8,869 nt of DNA from Pseudomonadales bacterium (GTDB taxonomy: Bacteria > Pseudomonadota > Gammaproteobacteria > Pseudomonadales > DT-91), in NCBI GenBank assembly GCA_013215025.1, contig JABSRR010000013.1, positions 14,048 through 22,916 of the forward strand, written 5' to 3'. A model generated the notes under the pieces. That model was not told the DNA's origin and searched no databases. It was given only the letters and a program-made list of their open reading frames with translations. The translations under genes were made by a program, and so were the position numbers. Of the stretch, positions 1 to 5,847 are shown in pieces; positions within the stretch are counted from its first letter, which is position 1, and each line of letters begins with the position of its first letter.

Positions 1-411
1 AGGCGTTAGCTCAACTAAGCGATTAGCTTTAAGCGAGCGCTCTGATTGATAGCCGCTATTACTGTTACCACGACTGATACGCAGCTTGAGCTTGAAGCGC
101 TGAGCGTAAAAACCTGCTGCATATTCTAACGCCGTCATTAAATCAGCAATTAATACCGCCTGAGATACCGTTATTTCTAATAACTCTAAGCCTGCAACCA
201 ATCGTGCAATGTGATATTCCAATAAAGGGCATTGACCATTGACAACCAGCATGCTTTCAAACAGGCCGTCGCCAAATTGTGCGCCGCGATCATTGATCGG
301 TAAATGGTGGGCGCCGTCTAAAGGTTCGCCGTTTAGCCAAACCTTTGTCAGCAGCCCTGAAAAGTCCGGGGGTTGTCTTGCACTTGTGGGATCTAGGGGA
401 ATATCCGACAT
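1..411 (-). CDS. pabC: Aminodeoxychorismate lyase PabC, N-terminal part (3' end beyond window)
   Basis: PabC is a PLP-dependent fold-type IV enzyme that converts 4-amino-4-deoxychorismate to p-aminobenzoate and pyruvate in folate synthesis. The 137 visible residues, read directly from the minus strand, carry family landmarks: W-L-N-G at 25-28, DRGAQFGDGLFES at 41-53, H-I-A-R-L at 67-71 and the S-R-G...G-Y strand at 113-121. The E. coli protein has close equivalents (DRATQFGDG, HIQRL, SRG..GY). The PLP-binding lysine would lie beyond the window edge. The ATG at 411-409 is 12 bases after the fabF stop and has no clear Shine-Dalgarno sequence, so translational coupling to fabF is plausible. This start gives about 20 residues before the first conserved strand, more than in E. 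coli PabC; I see no better in-frame start. The fabF-pabC adjacency is usual in gammaproteobacteria. The identity is firm; the start is less so. Confidence 0.9.
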   Translation of the reverse strand, partial: MSDIPLDPTSARQPPDFSGLLTKVWLNGEPLDGAHHLPINDRGAQFGDGLFESMLVVNGQCPLLEYHIARLVAGLELLEITVSQAVLIADLMTALEYAAGFYAQRFKLKLRISRGNSNSGYQSERSLKANRLVELTP

Positions 412-423
412 GACTGCCGCAAG

Positions 424-1659
424 TTAATCCACGCGAGAAAAGAGTAATGAACCATTGGTACCGCCAAAGCCGAACGAGTTTGATAGCGCATACTGAATCG
501 GCATTTTGCGGGCCTGATGAGGCACATAATCTAAATTACAGCCTTCATCTGCCTGATCAAGGTTGATTGTTGGCGGCGCAATTTGATCTCGAACAGCGAG
601 CACGGTGAATACCGCTTCTAGCGCACCAGCTGCACCCAACGCATGACCGGTCATTGACTTAGTTGAGCTTACCGCTACTTGTTTAGCTGCCTCACCCATC
701 ACTTTTTCAACCGCTTCAGACTCACCGACATCGCCGGCTTTGGTTGAAGTACCGTGCGCGTTGATATAATTCACCTCTGACGCTTTGATACCGGCATCGT
801 CGATAGCGTTTTGCATCGCTTTTTGAGCGCCCAAACCTGACGGCAAAGTCATATGGTAGGCATCACCGCTCATACCAAAGCCCGCCAATTCAGCGTAAAT
901 CGTGGCACCACGTGCTTTCGCAGACTCGTACTCTTCAAGCATTAAACATGCAGCGCCATCACCCAATACAAAACCATCGCGATCAACATCCCAAGGCCGT
1001 GAAGCGGCTTTAGGGTCATCGTTACGTTTTGATAAAGCTCGAGCGGCGCAAAATCCGCCCAGACCAACCGGCGTTGAGGCTTTTTCAGCACCGCCTGCTA
1101 GCATTGCATCAGCATCACCGTACTGAATCATCCGCGCTGCAAGGCCAATATTATGCGTTGCTGTTGTGCAAGCTGTGGTAATCGCAATATTCGGTCCCTG
1201 CATGCCATACATAATCGACAGATTACCAGCAATCATATTGATGATAGAGCCAGGCACGAAAAATGGTGAGATACGGCGAGGCCCTTTGTCTTTGATCGTT
1301 TCGTAACAGTCTTCTATGGACTGCAAGCCACCAATCCCCGAGCCAATCGCAACGCCAACGCGGTCAGCATTGTCAGCAGTCACCTCAAAGCCTGAGTCAC
1401 GCATGGCCTGCACGCCAGCCGCAATACCATACTGAATAAACAGATCTTGTTTTTTAGCATCTTTTGCGTCGTAATATTCTGAGGCATCAAAATCTTTCAC
1501 TAAACCAGCGAAGCGAGTGGCGAAAGCTGAGGTATCAAAACTGTCGATATTCTCGATACCACTCTTGCCAGCAAGAATCGCTTCCCAGGCTGTGGCTAGT
1601 GAATTACCAACGGGTGAAAGAATGCCCATTCCGGTCACAACAACACGGCGTTTAGACAT
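424..1659 (-). CDS. fabF: 3-oxoacyl-[acyl-carrier-protein] synthase II (KAS II) FabF
   Basis: FabF is a cytosolic condensing enzyme that joins malonyl-ACP to a growing acyl-ACP with loss of CO2 and governs chain elongation, including temperature-dependent cis-vaccenate formation in E. coli. The protein is 411 residues, the usual family length. The Cys-His-His triad is complete: Cys164 in T-T-A-C-T-T, His302 in N-A-H-G-T-S-T, and His339 in S-M-T-G-H. The conserved Lys334 is in SSTKSMTGH, and the glycine-rich gating loop GFGGTNGS lies near 397-404. The two histidines and the Cys nucleophile rule out a KS-beta (chain length factor) paralogue. The ATG at 1659-1657 follows AGGAG (1666-1670) with six bases between, an excellent ribosome binding site. 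It lies downstream of acpP but is separated from it by an intrinsic terminator, so it depends on read-through or an unseen promoter. Nothing in the protein looks abnormal. Confidence 0.98.
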   Translation of the reverse strand: MSKRRVVVTGMGILSPVGNSLATAWEAILAGKSGIENIDSFDTSAFATRFAGLVKDFDASEYYDAKDAKKQDLFIQYGIAAGVQAMRDSGFEVTADNADRVGVAIGSGIGGLQSIEDCYETIKDKGPRRISPFFVPGSIINMIAGNLSIMYGMQGPNIAITTACTTATHNIGLAARMIQYGDADAMLAGGAEKASTPVGLGGFCAARALSKRNDDPKAASRPWDVDRDGFVLGDGAACLMLEEYESAKARGATIYAELAGFGMSGDAYHMTLPSGLGAQKAMQNAIDDAGIKASEVNYINAHGTSTKAGDVGESEAVEKVMGEAAKQVAVSSTKSMTGHALGAAGALEAVFTVLAVRDQIAPPTINLDQADEGCNLDYVPHQARKMPIQYALSNSFGFGGTNGSLLFSRVD

Positions 1660-1665
1660 GGTGTA

Positions 1666-1670
1666 CTCCT
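1666..1670 (-). promoter_or_regulatory. Ribosome binding site of fabF
   Basis: AGGAG on the minus strand, six bases before the fabF ATG. It lies about 15 bases beyond the U-tract of the acpP terminator, so it would be present only on read-through transcripts or on transcripts starting in this short gap. Confidence 0.8.
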
Positions 1671-1684
1671 TTTAAATCGCGCGC

Positions 1685-1730
1685 AAAAAAAAACCGTTGC
1701 AATACGTTTAACATCAACGCTTGGCAACGG
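1685..1730 (-). terminator. Intrinsic terminator between acpP and fabF
   Basis: On the minus strand a seven-base stem CCGTTGC (1730-1724) pairs exactly with GCAACGG (1700-1694) and is followed at once by nine T residues (1693-1685). The 23-base interior can fold further: GCGTT (1720-1716) pairs with AACGT (1708-1704, one G-U pair) around a seven-base loop, separated from the outer stem by a 3x3 internal loop. Stem plus uninterrupted U9 is a textbook Rho-independent terminator. It begins about 30 bases after the acpP stop codon and precedes the fabF ribosome binding site, so it should end most acpP transcripts while allowing some read-through into fabF. In the opposite direction the same stem is followed by CTTTT, so weak bidirectional action is possible. 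Confidence 0.88.
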
Positions 1731-1760
1731 CTTTTACAAGAACAAGGGTAGAACTAAAAA

Positions 1761-1994
1761 TTAATCCAGGTTCTCATTGATGTAGTTGATCGCAAGCTGA
1801 ACCGTTGTAATTTTCTCAGCTTCTTCGTCAGGAATTTCGGTTTCGAACTCTTCCTCAAGTGCCATAACTAGCTCAACTGTGTCTAGTGAATCTGCACCTA
1901 AATCTTCAACAAAAGAAGCGTCTGCTTTCACGTCTTCTTCTTTCACGCCTAATTGTTCAGCGACAATCTTTTTTACGCGCTCTTCAATGCTCAT
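1761..1994 (-). CDS. acpP: Acyl carrier protein AcpP
   Basis: AcpP is the small acidic carrier that holds fatty acyl intermediates as thioesters on 4'-phosphopantetheine. The 77-residue protein is almost identical to E. coli AcpP, with one residue fewer near the N-terminus. The prosthetic-group attachment site is Ser36 in G-A-D-S-L-D, at the start of helix II ([17 protein letters not shown], 35-51), the main surface recognised by partner enzymes. Helices I (3-15) and III (about 56-61) are preserved. The ATG at 1994-1992 follows AGGAG (2002-2006) with seven bases between. It has its own promoter upstream and its own terminator downstream, which fits the need for far more AcpP than FabG or FabF. 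It sits between the genes for two of its client enzymes. Confidence 0.99.
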   Translation of the reverse strand: MSIEERVKKIVAEQLGVKEEDVKADASFVEDLGADSLDTVELVMALEEEFETEIPDEEAEKITTVQLAINYINENLD

Positions 1995-2001
1995 GTTTCA
2001 A

Positions 2002-2006
2002 CTCCT
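2002..2006 (-). promoter_or_regulatory. Ribosome binding site of acpP
   Basis: AGGAG on the minus strand, seven bases before the acpP ATG. It lies about 28 bases downstream of the leader hairpin, so it should stay unpaired and open to ribosomes. Confidence 0.8.
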
Positions 2007-2034
2007 AATGAATGATAGATGGGTCAACATTGTT

Positions 2035-2064
2035 CCGCCGAAAGGCGGTAGTTTTTAATTTTTT
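2035..2064 (+). terminator. Leader hairpin of acpP; terminator-like on the opposite strand
   Basis: Plus-strand bases 2035-2048 read CCGCC-GAAA-GGCGG: a perfect five-pair all-GC stem capped by a GNRA-type GAAA loop. T5 and T6 runs (2052-2056 and 2059-2064) follow after three bases. In the plus direction this resembles a compact intrinsic terminator, although no plus-strand gene needs one. In the acpP transcript (minus strand) the same DNA gives an A-rich leader followed by the stem with loop UUUC, which could affect mRNA stability or translation. Which strand matters cannot be decided from the sequence. Confidence 0.4.
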
Positions 2065-2073
2065 AAAGCCGGC

Positions 2074-2102
2074 ATTGTACTCTGTTTTTGAGACTGCACC
2101 AA
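2074..2102 (-). promoter_or_regulatory. Sigma70-like promoter of acpP
   Basis: Minus strand: -35 TTGGTG (2102-2097), 17-base spacer, -10 TACAAT (2079-2074, five of six consensus bases). The six bases after the -10 are GCCGGC, an all-G/C discriminator. The predicted start is near 2067, giving a leader of about 72 bases that holds an A-rich stretch, a GC hairpin and a strong ribosome binding site. A dedicated acpP promoter is known in E. coli, so the position agrees with expectation. The -35 matches at only three of six positions. Confidence 0.62.
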
Positions 2103-2150
2103 ATAATTAACTCAGAGCTGCTCAATATTTAACCAAAAGCAGGCCGCTGC

Positions 2151-2891
2151 CTAGCTCATGTACATCCCGCCATTCACATGTATGGTAGATCCGGTAATGT
2201 AAGCCGCGTCATCACTGGCCAAAAAGGCAACAGCTGCAGCAATTTCATCAGCCGAACCAAGCCGAGCAAGAGGGATTTGCTGTTTCAGGGCGTCACGCTG
2301 TGCTTCTGGCAGCTCTTGGGTCATATCAGTATCGATAAAGCCCGGCGCAATCGAGTTTACCGTAATCGCCCGCGAACCCAGTTCAGCTGCTAAGGCACGC
2401 GAAAAACCATCGGCGGCGGCTTTTGTGGCACTGTAGTTAGCTTGGCCCGGATTACCCATGGAGCCGACAACCGAACTGATATTGATCACTCTGCCCCAAC
2501 GCGCTTTCGTCATACCTTTGATGCAGGCCTTCGTGACGGTAAATAGCGCATTTAAGTTAGTATCAATAACCGAGGACCACTCCTCGTCTTTCATTCTTAG
2601 AAATAAATTATCTTTGGTAATACCAGCATTATTTACCAGCACCGTAGGCGCAGCAAACTCTGCGCTAATGGCTTTAATTAGCTGCTGCACTTGCTCGGCA
2701 TCGGTCACATTCAATACTCTACCGTGGCCATCCACGCCCGACGCCTGAAAACGCGCTGATATCGCATCTGCGCCCTGCTGGCTGGTTGCAGTTCCAATGA
2801 CCAACATGCCGTCTTTTGCCAAACGATCAGCGATTGCTTTACCAATTCCACGGCTGGCACCGGTTACCAAGGCTATTTTTTGCTCAGACAT
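2151..2891 (-). CDS. fabG: 3-oxoacyl-[acyl-carrier-protein] reductase FabG
   Basis: FabG is a short-chain dehydrogenase/reductase that reduces 3-ketoacyl-ACP to 3-hydroxyacyl-ACP with NADPH, the first reduction of each elongation cycle. The 246-residue protein has the full SDR set: cofactor loop T-G-A-S-R-G-I-G (10-17), N-N-A-G (87-90), Asn112, catalytic Ser140, Tyr153 and Lys157 in the Y-S-A-T-K motif, and P-G-F-I-D-T-D-M (183-190) after the active site. Length and motif spacing match the E. coli enzyme closely. The ATG at 2891-2889 follows AGGGG (2898-2902) with six bases between. It lies 89 bases downstream of fabD and 156 bases upstream of acpP. It could only be confused with another SDR reductase, but position and sequence make FabG firm. 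Confidence 0.97.
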   Translation of the reverse strand: MSEQKIALVTGASRGIGKAIADRLAKDGMLVIGTATSQQGADAISARFQASGVDGHGRVLNVTDAEQVQQLIKAISAEFAAPTVLVNNAGITKDNLFLRMKDEEWSSVIDTNLNALFTVTKACIKGMTKARWGRVINISSVVGSMGNPGQANYSATKAAADGFSRALAAELGSRAITVNSIAPGFIDTDMTQELPEAQRDALKQQIPLARLGSADEIAAAVAFLASDDAAYITGSTIHVNGGMYMS

Positions 2892-2980
2892 ATAATTCCC
2901 CTATATTTTATAATGTGCAATGCGATAGGTATCGCTATGCTAGTTATTGCTCGATTAGCGCTAGCTAAACACTACAGTTG

Positions 2981-3904
2981 TTAAATAGCAGCTAATAAAT
3001 CTGCACTTTGCTCAATTGCATGACAGCTTAACGGCTTATGGATGCGCTTGTTTAAACCGCTTAGTACCTTCCCTGGACCACATTCGACCGTCGTCTCGAC
3101 ACCCGCTGCAACCATAGTTTGAACACATTGGGTCCATTTAACCGGGCTGTATATTTGCTGTATTAATAATTCACGAATACGCTCAGGATCAGACTCGGTC
3201 TGGGCATGCACATTATGTACCACCGCAATCTCAGGCGTTTTGATCGTGATATCAGCCAGTGCCTCAGCTAATTGCTCACCTGCTGGCTGCATTAAGTCGG
3301 TATGGAAAGGCGCGCTGACTGGCAAAGGTAATGCACGCTTAGCGCCTGCCGCTTTTAACTGTTCAATCGCGCGCTCAACGGCTGCTTTATGGCCGGCAAT
3401 AACGACTTGGCCTGGTGAGTTAAAGTTTACTGCCTGTACACATTCACCCTGAGCGGCAGCCGCACAGACATCAACAATAACCTCATCATCTAAGCCAATA
3501 ATGGCCGCCATCGCGCCCACGCCAACCGGTACCGCCGTTTGCATATATTGCCCACGTGCGCGAACTAACTTAACCGCATCGGCGAAGCTAATACTGCCCG
3601 CACATACCAGCGCTGAAAATTCTCCTAAACTATGACCCGCCATCAGCTGCGGCATTGCACCTGACTGTGCTTGCCAAACCCGCCACAGGGCAACCGAGGC
3701 GGTCAACAAAATGGGCTGAGTCTTTTCAGTAAGATTAATCTCGGCTTGCTCGCCATGCTGAATCAGCTGCCAGATATCGTAACCTAAGGCCTCCGAGGCT
3801 TCTGCAAAGGTGGTTTGAACTTGCTCAAACTGCGCAGCTGCCTCTGCCAGCATGCCTATTTTTTGCGAACCTTGTCCAGGAAAAACAAATGCTAACTGAC
3901 TCAT
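2981..3904 (-). CDS. fabD: Malonyl-CoA:ACP transacylase FabD
   Basis: FabD moves the malonyl group from CoA to AcpP, making the extender substrate for all condensing enzymes. The 307-residue protein carries the family motifs at the same numbers as E. coli FabD: P-G-Q-G-S-Q (9-14, oxyanion-hole Gln11), nucleophile Ser92 in G-H-S-L-G-E, substrate-binding Arg117, and catalytic His201 in P-F-H. The C-terminal V-E-C-G-P-G-K-V-L motif is also present. The ATG at 3904-3902 gives the expected N-terminus (MSQLAFVFPGQGSQ, compared with MTQFAFVFPGQGSQ in E. coli). The only Shine-Dalgarno-like sequence, GGGAG (3916-3920), is 11 bases from the ATG, longer than ideal. It follows plsX after 38 bases; fabH, which lies between these genes in E. 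coli, is absent. Confidence 0.97.
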   Translation of the reverse strand: MSQLAFVFPGQGSQKIGMLAEAAAQFEQVQTTFAEASEALGYDIWQLIQHGEQAEINLTEKTQPILLTASVALWRVWQAQSGAMPQLMAGHSLGEFSALVCAGSISFADAVKLVRARGQYMQTAVPVGVGAMAAIIGLDDEVIVDVCAAAAQGECVQAVNFNSPGQVVIAGHKAAVERAIEQLKAAGAKRALPLPVSAPFHTDLMQPAGEQLAEALADITIKTPEIAVVHNVHAQTESDPERIRELLIQQIYSPVKWTQCVQTMVAAGVETTVECGPGKVLSGLNKRIHKPLSCHAIEQSADLLAAI

Positions 3905-3942
3905 ACCAAGAATGACTCCCTATGAAATATTATGGTGTGTGA

Positions 3943-4950
3943 TTAAAGATCGATCTGATTAAGTGCCGCAACCAGATTATGTTGCAGCATATTTTGTGCG
4001 TGACAAAGCGCGTGGTAAAACGCTATTTCATCTGCGTGGCCATGTGACTTAATCACTAAGCCATTCAAGCCTAATAGCATCGCGCCATTATATCGTCTTG
4101 GGTCAACTTTATGCTTGAACTGTAAAAAAGGTGGCGCCGCAAACAGCGACATAAGTTTGAATAACCAATCTTGTTTAAACTGCTGCCGCAGCTTCTCTAA
4201 GATATAGCTTGCAACACCCTCTGACGCTTTTAAGGCAATATTACCAACAAAACCATCACATACGATGATGTCGGCAACACCATTATACAGTTTATGCGCC
4301 TCAACATAGCCAATATACTGCATGCCACTGTCACGCTGCTGCTGCAATAATTGATCAGCGTGCTTAACTTGCTCATTACCCTTGATGGCCTCTTCACCAA
4401 TATTTAACAAAGCAACCGTCGGCGAAGGACGCGCATCGACTGTTTTTGCCAACACTTCAGCCATTTTTGCGAACTGCAATAGCTCATTTGCACTTAAATC
4501 AACATTGGCGCCCATATCCAATAGATAACTGTGACGCGCTAAAGTTGGCAGCTGACCGCAAATTGCCGGGCGATAGACATTTTCAATGCGGGTGATTTTA
4601 TGCATGGATAGCGCCATTAAACCACCGGTATTGCCGGCTGACACCACCGCATCAGCTTTTGCCTCGGCAACCAGATCAATGGCAACAGACATAGAGCTCT
4701 GTTTTTTTCGACGTAAAATATGCGCGGGCTGCTCGTCCATCGCAACAATATCAGGGGCATTAACTAAGATGATACGCGACAGCACATCAGGCTTCACGGT
4801 TTTGAGCAGGGGCTCAATAACATTTTGCTGACCGACCGCAAAGGCGCGAATATTTCGATGAGCAGAGAGAAAACGAACGAGGGCGGGAATAAGAACACGG
4901 GGACCGAAGTCCCCGCTCATAACGTCAACGGCTAAGGCCTGATTGGCCAT
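3943..4950 (-). CDS. plsX: Phosphate acyltransferase PlsX
   Basis: PlsX, a peripheral membrane enzyme, converts acyl-ACP and phosphate to acyl-phosphate, the acyl donor for PlsY in phosphatidate synthesis. The 335-residue protein shows the family blocks: M-S-G-D-F-G-P (11-17), S-A-G-N-T-G-G (104-110), D-M-G-A-N-V-D (145-151), L-L-N-I-G-E-E (181-187), C-D-G-F-V-G-N (231-237), Y-N-G-A (287-290) and V-I-K-S-H-G (299-304). The first block is normally M-G-G-D-F-G-P, so Ser12 replaces a strongly conserved glycine. The ATG at 4950-4948 is 24 bases after the rpmF stop and lacks a recognisable Shine-Dalgarno sequence, so initiation may be weak or coupled to rpmF. Placement between rpmF and fabD is the classic gammaproteobacterial arrangement. 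Confidence 0.96.
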   Translation of the reverse strand: MANQALAVDVMSGDFGPRVLIPALVRFLSAHRNIRAFAVGQQNVIEPLLKTVKPDVLSRIILVNAPDIVAMDEQPAHILRRKKQSSMSVAIDLVAEAKADAVVSAGNTGGLMALSMHKITRIENVYRPAICGQLPTLARHSYLLDMGANVDLSANELLQFAKMAEVLAKTVDARPSPTVALLNIGEEAIKGNEQVKHADQLLQQQRDSGMQYIGYVEAHKLYNGVADIIVCDGFVGNIALKASEGVASYILEKLRQQFKQDWLFKLMSLFAAPPFLQFKHKVDPRRYNGAMLLGLNGLVIKSHGHADEIAFYHALCHAQNMLQHNLVAALNQIDL

Positions 4951-4974
4951 GATAACAGCCAGAAACGTTGCTAT

Positions 4975-5157
4975 TTAATCGTCGTTACCGGTTTCAACCA
5001 CTTTACGACCACGATAAAAGCCATCGGCTGATACGTGATGACGCAAGTGAGTTTCACCAGACGCACTATCAACAGACAATGCTTTAGTCGTTAAGGCATC
5101 ATGTGAGCGACGCATACCACGACGTGAACGAGTCTTTTTGTTCTGTTGAACAGCCAT
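4975..5157 (-). CDS. rpmF: 50S ribosomal protein L32 (bL32)
   Basis: bL32 is a small basic protein of the large ribosomal subunit. The 60-residue protein begins [20 protein letters not shown], nearly the same as E. coli L32, and keeps the H-L-R-H-H (38-42) and F-Y-R-G-R-K (47-52) segments. The cysteine pairs seen in zinc-binding L32 forms of other bacteria are absent, as is normal in gammaproteobacteria. It ends in an acidic tail (ETGNDD) a few residues longer than in E. coli. AGGAG (5164-5168) lies six bases before the ATG, a strong ribosome binding site in keeping with high ribosomal protein demand. It is 24 bases downstream of yceD and presumably shares its promoter. Confidence 0.98.
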   Translation of the reverse strand: MAVQQNKKTRSRRGMRRSHDALTTKALSVDSASGETHLRHHVSADGFYRGRKVVETGNDD

Positions 5158-5181
5158 GCTGAACTCCTATTTTCGCTAAAT

Positions 5182-5721
5182 TTAATCATCATCTTTTAGC
5201 GTTTGTAGCACGCTAAAAGGATTATTGCTTTGACCTGGATCAGCATTCGAATCATCGGGCTGATTAGGATCGTTAAACTGTTGTGAACGCGCATAACAAT
5301 GCTCGTTCTGGTGGAAATTGGTAAACGGCATATTCAATAGTAGCTCGTCTTCAACAATTTCATTGAGGTCAATAACCTCGCCATCAGCAACTACCAGCGG
5401 CTCAATGGCCTTGGGGAGTTGCTTAGCCTGAATATCGTCGTAAACCACCACAATATTCACATTACATTCAAGCACCAGCGGCATAGTTTCAAGGCAACGC
5501 TGACAAATCACTAATGTTGAACAGCTGACTTTTCCTAACAGTTGATAGCGCCGTTGTTCGTCAAGTCCAAATTCAAACTCGACAGACACTTTTGCGTCAT
5601 CTTGTTCAGTCGCAGCAGCAAACCGACTTAAGTGTGAGACCGCAAAACAATTGGAAAATTTCGCTTGTTTTACAGCTAATTTACGAATATCTGCCTCAGT
5701 CGGCAAGGGTTCGTTCAACAT
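5182..5721 (-). CDS. yceD: Large ribosomal RNA subunit accumulation protein YceD (DUF177)
   Basis: YceD family proteins are needed for normal 23S rRNA accumulation and are almost always encoded just upstream of rpmF; the molecular mechanism is not settled. The 179-residue protein has the DUF177 features: the C-Q-R-C pair (73-76), I-D-L-N-E-I-V-E-D-E-L-L-L-N-M-P (117-132), H-C (141-142), a low-complexity acidic linker rich in N, D, P and Q (148-166), and the C-terminal N-P-F-S-V-L-Q-T-L-K block (167-176). The N-terminus MLNEPLP resembles the Pseudomonas YceD start as I remember it, which supports the ATG at 5721-5719. No Shine-Dalgarno sequence precedes this ATG, and the promoter ends so close that the transcript would be leaderless or nearly so. 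Confidence 0.93.
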   Translation of the reverse strand: MLNEPLPTEADIRKLAVKQAKFSNCFAVSHLSRFAAATEQDDAKVSVEFEFGLDEQRRYQLLGKVSCSTLVICQRCLETMPLVLECNVNIVVVYDDIQAKQLPKAIEPLVVADGEVIDLNEIVEDELLLNMPFTNFHQNEHCYARSQQFNDPNQPDDSNADPGQSNNPFSVLQTLKDDD

Positions 5722-5730
5722 AGGCGCGCG

Positions 5731-5759
5731 ATAATATAGATTGCACTTACATAAGTCAA
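5731..5759 (-). promoter_or_regulatory. Sigma70-like promoter of the yceD-rpmF-plsX-fab operon
   Basis: Minus strand: -35 TTGACT (5759-5754, five of six consensus), 17-base spacer, -10 TATTAT (5736-5731, five of six). The next six bases are CGCGCG, then CCT and the yceD ATG. With standard spacing transcription would start near 5724, three bases before the ATG. An overlapping TATATT (5738-5733) is a less well spaced -10 alternative and moves the start by only two bases. This is the best promoter match I found in the window and sits where a ribosomal protein and lipid operon promoter is expected. Confidence 0.72.
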
Positions 5760-5771
5760 AGAAAACTTGAC
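5755..5771. repeat. Inverted repeat overlapping the -35 of the yceD promoter
   Basis: GTCAA (5755-5759) and TTGAC (5767-5771) form a perfect 5-base inverted repeat with a 7-base spacer, covering five of the six -35 bases. It could be an operator half-site pair, but it is short and may be chance. It does not match the FadR or FabR consensus sequences that I know. Confidence 0.3.
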
Positions 5772-5827
5772 AGGATCCACCATCTTAGCCCTGCTGCAAG
5801 CAATAGTCTAGCCGAGACTGAGCCTGA

Positions 5828-5847
5828 AGTTATGGCAAGTTATGGCA
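5828..5847. repeat. Perfect 10-bp tandem duplication at the end of the DUF2057 gene
   Basis: The plus-strand decamer AGTTATGGCA occurs twice head to tail (5828-5837 and 5838-5847). The upstream copy in the gene's direction contains the stop codon, so the second copy lies just outside the gene and does not alter the protein. It looks like a recent slippage duplication. No further repeats of it are visible nearby. Confidence 0.75.

Noticed and set aside
239..427. Plus-strand open frame of 62 codons
   Set aside because: It is antisense to pabC, which reads cleanly on the minus strand with conserved motifs.
2131..2148. Small GCAG-CGGC-CTGC hairpin followed by TTTT after the fabG stop
   Set aside because: A four-pair stem with a short T run is too weak to call a terminator.
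2458..2748. Plus-strand open frame of 96 codons
   Set aside because: It is fully antisense to fabG, whose reading frame is secure; no recognisable protein.
2905..2930. Possible fabG promoter (TATAAA) and a GCGATA-CC-TATCGC inverted repeat in the fabD-fabG gap
   Set aside because: No acceptable -35 lies 16-18 bases upstream of the TATAAA, and the inverted repeat has too small a loop and no T-tract. I could not support a promoter or terminator.
3947..3956. AGATCGATCT palindrome at the end of plsX
   Set aside because: It lies within the last plsX codons, has no T-tract or flanking symmetry, and could be chance.
5805..5819. AGTCT-N5-AGACT hairpin in the DUF2057-yceD gap
   Set aside because: Five pairs, no T-tract on either strand and no link to the promoter; likely chance.
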